This document shows, in pieces, positions 1-4,389 of a DNA stretch of 5,906 nt. How positions within the stretch are numbered: the first letter of the stretch is position 1; each line of letters starts with the position of its first letter. The DNA lies in assembly GCA_946886875.1 (NCBI GenBank), contig CAMPJN010000251.1, positions 1 to 5,906 on the forward strand, in the 5' to 3' direction. Under the pieces are notes generated by a model. That model ran no database searches, was not told the origin of the DNA, and was given only the letters and a program-made list of their open reading frames with translations. The stretch is from an uncultured Pseudomonas sp. (GTDB taxonomy: Bacteria > Pseudomonadota > Gammaproteobacteria > Pseudomonadales > Pseudomonadaceae). Made by a program: the position numbers and the translations under genes.

Positions 1-335
1 AGCCCCGACGACACATGCATCTCGCCATAGTTGAGCAGGTAATAGGGCAGGCTGAAATAAGCCAAGGTGACGAATACGCCGAAGCCGGCGCGGCCGCGGG
101 GAAAAACGATCAGCTCGTGGCGCAACCAGGCGAAGCCGAGAAACAACGGGAAGGCGATAAGAAAGCGCAGCCCGGCTGCGGTCAGCGGCGGCACACTTTC
201 CACGGCGATCTTGATTCCCAGCCAGGTGGTGCCCCAACTCAAACAGACGATCAGAAACAGCAGGCTGGTGATCAAAGCGGCCAACCATGATTTATGCGCG
301 GGTGCGCTGCTAGCAGTGGCGGCAGAGGTTGGCAT
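1..335 (-). CDS. EamA/DMT-family membrane transporter, N-terminal part (cut by window edge)
   Basis: This is the first 111 codons of an inner-membrane permease of the EamA (drug/metabolite transporter) family; such proteins usually have about 300 residues and ten membrane helices, so roughly two thirds is missing. The reading starts MPTSAATASS, followed by hydrophobic segments at about residues 17-36, 52-71 and 84-103. The family-typical WGTTWLGIK stretch lies near residues 34-42, LTAAGLRFLIA near 51-61, and NYGEMHVSSG at the truncated end. The ATG at 335-333 is preceded in frame by a TGA four codons upstream, so no earlier start is possible. An AAGGA ribosome site lies at 352-348 with a rather long 12-nt gap. 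It is divergent from a MocR-type regulator and probably controlled by it. EamA members export or import amino acids and other small metabolites; the substrate cannot be read from this fragment. The family call is strong, the substrate unknown. Confidence 0.88.
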   Translation of the reverse strand, partial: MPTSAATASSAPAHKSWLAALITSLLFLIVCLSWGTTWLGIKIAVESVPPLTAAGLRFLIAFPLFLGFAWLRHELIVFPRGRAGFGVFVTLAYFSLPYYLLNYGEMHVSSG

Positions 336-358
336 GGGTGTGATTCATCCTTTATGTT
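329..358 (+). promoter_or_regulatory. Possible promoter of the MocR-type regulator gene
   Basis: A TTGGCA hexamer (329-334, 5/6 to the -35 consensus) is followed after 18 bp by TATGTT (353-358, 4/6 to the -10 consensus). It points toward the regulator and would start transcripts near 365, upstream of two copies of the 11-bp repeat, which would suit autorepression. The -35 overlaps the start codon of the divergent transporter. This is a by-eye match only; the alternative TTGACA at 397-402 lacks a recognisable -10. Confidence 0.3.
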
Positions 359-374
359 TGTTCATTCCTAAAAA

Positions 375-458
375 AGGGTGACAATCCAAGCGATATTGAC
401 ACCCTAAAAACAAAGTATTCGGATGAAAAATGACTGTCAAAACAATTATTGACACCCT
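375..458. promoter_or_regulatory. Putative MocR operator: three copies of an 11-bp motif (one inverted pair plus a direct repeat)
   Basis: The motif AGGGTGtCAAT occurs as AGGGTGACAAT on the plus strand at 375-385 (one mismatch) and as ATTGACACCCT at 395-405 and 448-458 (identical copies; the identity extends to 13 bp at 394-406 and 447-459). Copies 1 and 2 form an inverted pair with centres 20 bp apart, about two helical turns. Copies 2 and 3 are direct repeats 53 bp apart, about five turns, so all three would face the same side of the helix. As known for the family, MocR regulators such as PdxR and GabR bind sets of short direct, sometimes also inverted, repeats between divergent genes. The third copy lies inside codons 7-10 of the regulator. 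Assignment to this regulator is inference from position and layout. Confidence 0.6.
412..440 (-). promoter_or_regulatory. Probable sigma70-type promoter of the EamA transporter gene
   Basis: On the minus strand a perfect TTGACA (440-435) is followed by exactly 17 bp and TACTTT (417-412), putting the transcription start near 405. The start would fall on the second copy of the 11-bp repeat (395-405), with copy 1 just downstream and copy 3 just upstream of the -35. Bound protein could therefore block or recruit RNA polymerase. The -35 lies within codons 2-4 of the divergent regulator as annotated. The -10 is only a partial match. Confidence 0.45.
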
Positions 459-1851
459 ATCAATTCTCCGGAACGCCCTGGAAAACGGCCAGGGCGTGAA
501 ATACAAACGCCTGGCCCAGGCACTGGAAACCGGCATCATTGCCGGCACCCTGGAGGCCGGTGCCAAACTGCCGCCGCAACGCATTCTGGCGGACCAGCTA
601 GGGGTGACCATCGGCACCATCAGCCGCGCCTATGCCGAACTGGAACGCATGGGCCTGGTGGTGGCGCGGGTGGGCGACGGCACCTTCGTCCGTCAACAGG
701 GCCTGGAGCGCCAGCGCGACAGCGGTTTTCGCAACGTCAGCGAAGCGCCGCAGCACTACGATATGAGCCGCAACATGCACATTCCAGGGCAGGAAACGGC
801 GTTGCTCGCCCATAGCCTGCGCGAACTGGCCGACAACCCGCAGCGCCTGCACGCGTTAGCCCTGTACAGCCCGGAACCGGGCCAGCCACGCCATCGCCAG
901 GCGGGCGCACGTTGGTTGAGCCACGCTGGCTTCGTCGCCCAGGCGGAGCAGATTCTCTGTGTTAACGGCGGCCAACACGGACTGCTTTGCGCCCTTACCG
1001 CGCTATTTCGCGCCGGCGATACGCTGGTCACCGAACAGCTCAGCTATCCCGGTTTGATCGGCGCCGCACGCTTGCTCGGGATCAAATTGCTGGGTATCGA
1101 GATGGACGAACAAGGGCTGATCCCCGAGTCCCTCGACGAGCTGTGCCGAGGCAATAGGGTCGCGGCGCTGTACTGCACGCCGACGCTGCAGAACCCGACC
1201 ACCGCGGTGCTCTCCCTTGAACGCCGGCAAGCCATCGCCCGGCTGTGCCGCGAACACAATTTGCTGATCCTGGAAGACGAAGCCCATGCCGTACTGCTGG
1301 AACGGCGACCGCCGCCACTGAGCCTGTTTGCCCCCGAGCGCAGTATTCTGATCGGCAGTTTGAGCAAGGCGCTGGCCGCCGGTTTGCGAGTGGGCTATCT
1401 GCACGCGCCGCAAGCGCTGATCGGGCGCTTGTCCGCAGCGCTGCGGGCCAGTTGCTGGATGGCCACACCGCTGACCCAAGAGCTGGCCAGCCAATGGATC
1501 GAAGACGGTACGGCGCTGACGCTGCTACGTCAGCAGGTCGCCGAGATCGAGCGGCGCAAAGAGCTGGTCGGCGGCCTGCTCGAGGGGTTGAACTACCGCA
1601 GCCAACCGCAGAGCCCACATTTCTGGATCGAGGTGCCCGAACCCTGGCGCGCCTCGGCGATCGAGGCCGAACTCAGGCACAAGGGTTACCTGGTCAGCCC
1701 GGCGGAAGCCTTCGCCGTCGGGCGTAATGCCGTGCCGCAGTTCATTCGCGCCAGTGTCAGCAACGCGATCCATGACGACCAACGGCTCCGCGACGGCTTT
1801 CTTGCCATAGCCGGCAGCCTGCGTCAGGACGATGATCGCTTCGAGCCGTGA
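430..1851 (+). CDS. MocR-family (GntR/aminotransferase) PLP-dependent transcriptional regulator
   Basis: This 473-residue protein has the full MocR layout and length. A GntR winged helix-turn-helix occupies about residues 24-88 (KLPPQRILADQLGV, then TISRAYAELERMGLV), followed by a linker and a fold-type I aminotransferase-like domain from about residue 130 to 460. Visible cofactor and substrate residues are Asn255 in QNPTT, Asp283 in LEDEAHAV (contact to the PLP pyridine nitrogen), Lys313 in SLSKALAAGLRVGYL (the Schiff-base lysine) and Arg440 in FIRAS (carboxylate contact). It is therefore expected to bind PLP and sense an amino compound or PLP itself, in the cytoplasm. It is divergent from an EamA transporter and flanked by an operator-like repeat set, so it likely controls both. 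ATG 430 has only a weak site (GGA at 421-423); a GTG at 496 is an alternative start just before the DNA-binding domain. No specific subfamily (PdxR, GabR, TauR) is assigned, as no pyridoxine, GABA or taurine genes are visible. Confidence 0.92.
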   Translation: MTVKTIIDTLSILRNALENGQGVKYKRLAQALETGIIAGTLEAGAKLPPQRILADQLGVTIGTISRAYAELERMGLVVARVGDGTFVRQQGLERQRDSGFRNVSEAPQHYDMSRNMHIPGQETALLAHSLRELADNPQRLHALALYSPEPGQPRHRQAGARWLSHAGFVAQAEQILCVNGGQHGLLCALTALFRAGDTLVTEQLSYPGLIGAARLLGIKLLGIEMDEQGLIPESLDELCRGNRVAALYCTPTLQNPTTAVLSLERRQAIARLCREHNLLILEDEAHAVLLERRPPPLSLFAPERSILIGSLSKALAAGLRVGYLHAPQALIGRLSAALRASCWMATPLTQELASQWIEDGTALTLLRQQVAEIERRKELVGGLLEGLNYRSQPQSPHFWIEVPEPWRASAIEAELRHKGYLVSPAEAFAVGRNAVPQFIRASVSNAIHDDQRLRDGFLAIAGSLRQDDDRFEP

Positions 1852-1855
1852 ACAA

Positions 1856-2380
1856 CTAGCGCCAGTGACGCTGCTGGGTCTGCTGACTGCGCCCAATACC
1901 GAACAACATACCGATCGCCAGCAGCAGGCTTTCGATCAACCAAGCCAGCAGCATGGCGCAGGCGATGCCCCAGGCGATCGCCTCGGGCGCCAGCAGTACC
2001 TGATAGCGATAGGCAGCTACGGTTTCCGCCATCAACTCGCGATCCGCAGCCGTGGTCAGGTGCCAGACCTGGGTCACCCAGGAACCCTGCATGGCCTGCC
2101 ATTCCCGTTCGAGCCAGCGCGAGCGCTCGACCAACTCGCCGACACTTTGCGCATCGCTGCGCATCACCGGGTCGTTACTGGCCTGGTAATGCGCCACCAG
2201 GGCATCGAGATCGCCCTTGAAGAAGCGGCTGGCGGTTTGCCGGAAGCCCTTCAGGCTGTTCTCCGCCTCGATGCGATGGGCCTCGACCCGCTTGGCGTAG
2301 TCATCGATAAAGCCCGGCACCTGCACCCCAACCAACAGCCCCAGGGCGAACAGCGCCAACCGCAGATAACTTCTAAACAT
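1856..2380 (-). CDS. DUF2937-like inner-membrane protein
   Basis: This 174-residue protein has one hydrophobic segment at each end. Residues about 5-24 (LRLALFALGLLVGVQVPGF) look like a signal anchor, and about 133-162 form a long hydrophobic stretch that may be one or two helices. The roughly 110 residues between are polar and helix-rich with many charged residues (for example DDYAKRVEAHRIEAENSLKGF), probably a periplasmic coiled domain. The order matches what I remember of DUF2937 proteins in pseudomonads and relatives; no biochemical function is known to me. A GGGA-like ribosome site lies 8-12 nt before the ATG. It starts 53 bp after the amidotransferase on the same strand and may be the last gene of that transcription unit. 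Its stop lies only 4 bp from the stop of the convergent regulator. The family name comes from memory and deserves a profile check; the gene itself is secure. Confidence 0.8.
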   Translation of the reverse strand: MFRSYLRLALFALGLLVGVQVPGFIDDYAKRVEAHRIEAENSLKGFRQTASRFFKGDLDALVAHYQASNDPVMRSDAQSVGELVERSRWLEREWQAMQGSWVTQVWHLTTAADRELMAETVAAYRYQVLLAPEAIAWGIACAMLLAWLIESLLLAIGMLFGIGRSQQTQQRHWR

Positions 2381-2433
2381 CGATTCCCATCCCTAATAGA
2401 ACTGCAAAAACCCGCAAACCGAGCGCAGTGGTT

Positions 2434-3210
2434 TCAATCCGCCATGCCCTGGGCGATGCATTCGCCGCCGCGCCACAAGCGCCATTCGCCCGGCCGATAC
2501 AGCTGCCAGTTCTCGTTATCGGTCAGCGGCTCGGTGGCCACCACCGTGACCACATCCTTGGGCGTGGTTTCCGCCTGGAAATCCACCTGCATATCGGCAT
2601 CCTTCAAATGCGCCGGACCGAAAGGTGCGCGTCTGGTGATATGCGCCAGCTTGCTCGAACAAAAGCTGAACAGCCAGTCGCCATCGCTGAGCAGGCAATT
2701 GAATACCCCTTGCCGCCGGTAGCCGGCACAGGCATCGACCAGGGTCGGCAAAAGCGCCTCGATCGTCGCAGGCTCGGCAAAGGTGCCGCGCAGACGATTG
2801 AGCAGATCGCAAAACGCCGCCTCGCTGTCGGTATCGCCAATCGGCCGGTAAAAATCCAATGCCGGGGTCAAATCCGCGAGCTGACCGTTATGGGCGAAAC
2901 ACCAGTTGCGGCCCCACATTTCCCGCACAAAGGGATGGGTGTTGGCCAGGCACACGCGGCCGACATTGGCCTGGCGGATATGGCCGATCACCACTTCGCT
3001 CTTGATCGGATAGCGCTGCACCAGCCGCGCCACCTCGGACTCGCTGCTCGCCCGCGGGTCCTGGAACAGGCGTAGACCGCGGCCTTCGTAGAAGCCGATG
3101 CCCCAGCCGTCGCGATGCGGTCCGGTGCGGCCGCCGCGCTGCATCAAGCCGGTAAAACTGAAGACGATATCGGTAGGCACATTGGCGCTCATGCCGAGCA
3201 ATTCACACAT
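2434..3210 (-). CDS. Standalone class II glutamine amidotransferase (YafJ-like)
   Basis: This 258-residue protein is a class II (Ntn-hydrolase) glutaminase domain with no attached synthetase. It begins MCELLGM, so after removal of Met the catalytic nucleophile Cys2 becomes the N-terminus, as the family requires. That, plus a GGAG at 3220-3217 six nt upstream, favours ATG 3210 over the in-frame ATG four codons earlier (3222). Other family marks are the HRDGWGIGFY stretch (32-41), Arg79 in GHIRQA, NTHPF (90-94), Asn108-Gly109 in FAHNGQL (oxyanion hole) and GDTDSEAAF (125-133, glutamine amino-group contact). It should release ammonia from glutamine in the cytoplasm; the acceptor is unknown. YafJ-like members are widespread and uncharacterised. 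Its first 8 nt overlap the end of the HIT gene, pointing to translational coupling and a shared task. Confidence 0.9.
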   Translation of the reverse strand: MCELLGMSANVPTDIVFSFTGLMQRGGRTGPHRDGWGIGFYEGRGLRLFQDPRASSESEVARLVQRYPIKSEVVIGHIRQANVGRVCLANTHPFVREMWGRNWCFAHNGQLADLTPALDFYRPIGDTDSEAAFCDLLNRLRGTFAEPATIEALLPTLVDACAGYRRQGVFNCLLSDGDWLFSFCSSKLAHITRRAPFGPAHLKDADMQVDFQAETTPKDVVTVVATEPLTDNENWQLYRPGEWRLWRGGECIAQGMAD

Positions 3211-3667
3211 GCTCGGCTCCATCGCCCAGAGCGGCCAAGGCCTCGCGCAAACGCTGCGCCTGCTGTTGGAAGCCCTGCTCCAGGCGCTTACGACCCAACG
3301 GCAGGAAGCGCGTAAGCGCGCGCCAGAGCAACCGCGACAGATCGCCGGAGCGTCTCGGAATCAGGTGTAAATGCAGGTGGGGTACATGCTGGTTGGCCGA
3401 GGGACCGTCGTTGATCACGAAGTTCAGGCCCGGCGCCGCGTAGTCGCTGGCGCGCAAGGCGGCGGCGATGCGCCCCGCCAGCAGTAGCAAACGGTCGCGG
3501 GCGGCGGCCGATAGATCCTTGAGCAAAGGTGCGTGCTCGCGGCTGACAATCAATAGATGGGCCGGACGCAGCGGGAATATATCCAGCAGCACGATGAAAT
3601 GCTCGTCCTCGTATACCCGATGGGCGGGCAGCCGATCCTCGACGATTGCACAGAACACGCAGTCCAT
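3203..3667 (-). CDS. HIT-family (histidine triad) nucleotide-binding protein
   Basis: This 154-residue cytoplasmic protein has the histidine triad signature HLHLHLI at residues 97-103 (His97, His99, His101; the middle one is the expected nucleophile), with QHVP before and PRR after. CVFC (Cys3, Cys6) together with His45 and His94 matches the zinc site seen in many HIT hydrolases. NFVINDGPSANQHVPH is typical of the HinT/Fhit-like core. HIT enzymes hydrolyse or transfer nucleoside monophosphates from phosphoramidates, dinucleoside polyphosphates or AMP adducts; the substrate here is unknown. The last 35 or so residues (RALTRFLPLGRKRLEQGF onward) form a basic helical tail beyond the core. The start has a very strong AAGGAGG (3678-3672) four nt from the ATG, but start codon and part of this site lie in a 9-bp inverted repeat. 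The stop overlaps the start of the amidotransferase by 8 nt. A pseudomonad origin fits, since I recall a HIT gene near oligopeptidase B in P. aeruginosa. Confidence 0.92.
   Translation of the reverse strand: MDCVFCAIVEDRLPAHRVYEDEHFIVLLDIFPLRPAHLLIVSREHAPLLKDLSAAARDRLLLLAGRIAAALRASDYAAPGLNFVINDGPSANQHVPHLHLHLIPRRSGDLSRLLWRALTRFLPLGRKRLEQGFQQQAQRLREALAALGDGAEHV
3217..3220 (-). promoter_or_regulatory. Ribosome binding site deciding the amidotransferase start
   Basis: GGAG on the minus strand stands six nt before ATG 3210, inside the last codons of the HIT gene. It would overlap the coding side of the alternative upstream ATG at 3222, so it supports the start that exposes catalytic Cys2. Confidence 0.7.
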
Positions 3668-3696
3668 AAGCCCTCCTTGATGACAGTGGGCTTATG
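3665..3696 (-). promoter_or_regulatory. Inverted repeat enclosing ribosome site and start codon of the HIT gene
   Basis: CATAAGCCC and GGGCTTATG (3665-3673 and 3688-3696) are perfect 9-bp complements separated by 14 nt. In the minus-strand mRNA the 3' arm contains the AUG and the last two G of the Shine-Dalgarno, while the loop carries the remaining AAGGA. The stem has five G-C and four A-U pairs, so it could hide the start codon until a ribosome, protein or small RNA opens it. It could equally be a DNA operator. The repeat is seen directly; its role is inference. Confidence 0.45.
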
Positions 3697-3756
3697 CTGA
3701 CGGTCCAGCGCAGTGGACGCAAGCGCCCGCGCCAGCGCAGCTACGCAGAGCAGCTA

Positions 3757-4233
3757 TTAAAGCCGGGGCTCTACACGCAGACGCCGGTCGCCATTGCGAT
3801 CGTAACGGGTATCGCCGTCGTCGCGATCCTGCAGCAGTCTCTCGCGCATGGTCGGTTCATAGTCGCTCTCGCCACTGACAGCCGGGCCGCGGCGCTCGCG
3901 CAGCCCGCGTTGCAGCAACCAACGCGCGCCCACGAAGAGTAGATACAGGGTGAAGGCAGCCAAGCCGTAGATGGACAGGTCGGCCACTGCACGCCAGGCG
4001 TTATTGCCAACCTTGAATAACATATCCATGGCGGTAACGGCGATGGCAGGGGCGAACAGTTCTTTTACCGGGTCGACGATGGTCGGGCTGAACAACAAAA
4101 CCGCCACCAGCACCCGCAGCGGTTCGCGCAGATAGCGCCACATCCAGCGCGTCAGGCGAAACCACACCAAAAGGCAACCGGCAGCGGCGACAGCATAGGC
4201 GCCCCAGGCAAGTAGATAGTCGTTCTCAGTCAT
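3757..4233 (-). CDS. Small inner-membrane protein of unknown family
   Basis: This 158-residue protein shows hydrophobic segments at about residues 6-25, 40-50 with 58-72, and 86-105, consistent with three or four membrane helices. Between them are basic clusters (RLTRWMWRYLREPLR) that probably face the cytoplasm, and a DPVKELFAPAIAV stretch in the middle. The last 50 residues are soluble and highly charged (ERRGPAVSGESDYEP, then many R and D), likely a cytoplasmic tail. I do not recognise a functional family; it resembles conserved hypothetical proteins of pseudomonads. The ATG is preceded by a weak CAGG embedded in a 15-bp palindrome. The gene lies 89 bp upstream of the HIT gene on the same strand and 156 bp from the divergent oligopeptidase. 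Codon use matches its neighbours, and the reading frame through the membrane segments supports a real gene. Confidence 0.78.
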   Translation of the reverse strand: MTENDYLLAWGAYAVAAAGCLLVWFRLTRWMWRYLREPLRVLVAVLLFSPTIVDPVKELFAPAIAVTAMDMLFKVGNNAWRAVADLSIYGLAAFTLYLLFVGARWLLQRGLRERRGPAVSGESDYEPTMRERLLQDRDDGDTRYDRNGDRRLRVEPRL

Positions 4234-4248
4234 TAAACAGCCTGTTTA
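4234..4248. repeat. 15-bp palindrome directly upstream of the small membrane protein start
   Basis: TAAACAGCCTGTTTA is a perfect palindrome around a central base and abuts the ATG (4233-4231). On the minus-strand mRNA it could fold as UAAACA/UGUUUA with a GGC loop holding the weak AGG ribosome site. It may be an operator or a translational hairpin; no known binding consensus was recognised. It is not a LexA box, whose half-sites face the other way. Confidence 0.35.
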
Positions 4249-4389
4249 TATCGAAGCGGAGCTACAGTCCGGGGAAAAACCCAGCGCCGCCGAATATTTC
4301 AACGGCCGGCTTGCGAAGTGCGGCTTATGATAGCGGCTTTTGCCGGGCTCGGCGTCCCCCGCTGTCGACCGTGTTTTTGGAGTTGTCTT

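Noticed and set aside
431..441. Possible fourth copy of the 11-bp motif (TGACTGTCAAA)
   Set aside because: Only 7 of 11 bases match and the spacing to copy 3 (17 bp) differs from the 20 bp of the inverted pair; it is better explained by the -35 hexamer.
430..1851. Calling the regulator PdxR, GabR or TauR
   Set aside because: The domain layout is common to all MocR proteins and no pathway genes nearby support a specific role.
2381..2433. Possible terminator between the amidotransferase and DUF2937-like genes
   Set aside because: Only 5-bp stems (AAACC/GGTTT or ACTGC/GCAGT with a long loop) are present and none is directly followed by a T-run, so read-through seems more likely.
1832..2722. 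296-codon plus-strand open frame across the DUF2937-like and amidotransferase genes
   Set aside because: It is antisense to two genes with clear protein features, is low-complexity Q/R-rich and has no family resemblance; typical of GC-rich shadows.
3208..3222. Amidotransferase start at 3222 (MEPSMCEL)
   Set aside because: Catalytic Cys must follow the initiator Met directly; the start at 3210 does this and has a well-placed GGAG.
3668..3756. Promoter for the HIT gene (TTGCGT with a downstream CATAAG)
   Set aside because: The spacer is about 20 bp and the -10 match is poor.
4326..4331. TATGAT as -10 of oligopeptidase B, and a CGGC-TTTT-GCCG mini hairpin at 4334-4345
   Set aside because: No -35-like hexamer at 16-18 bp for the former; the stem of the latter is only 4 bp. 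Neither can be supported as a feature.
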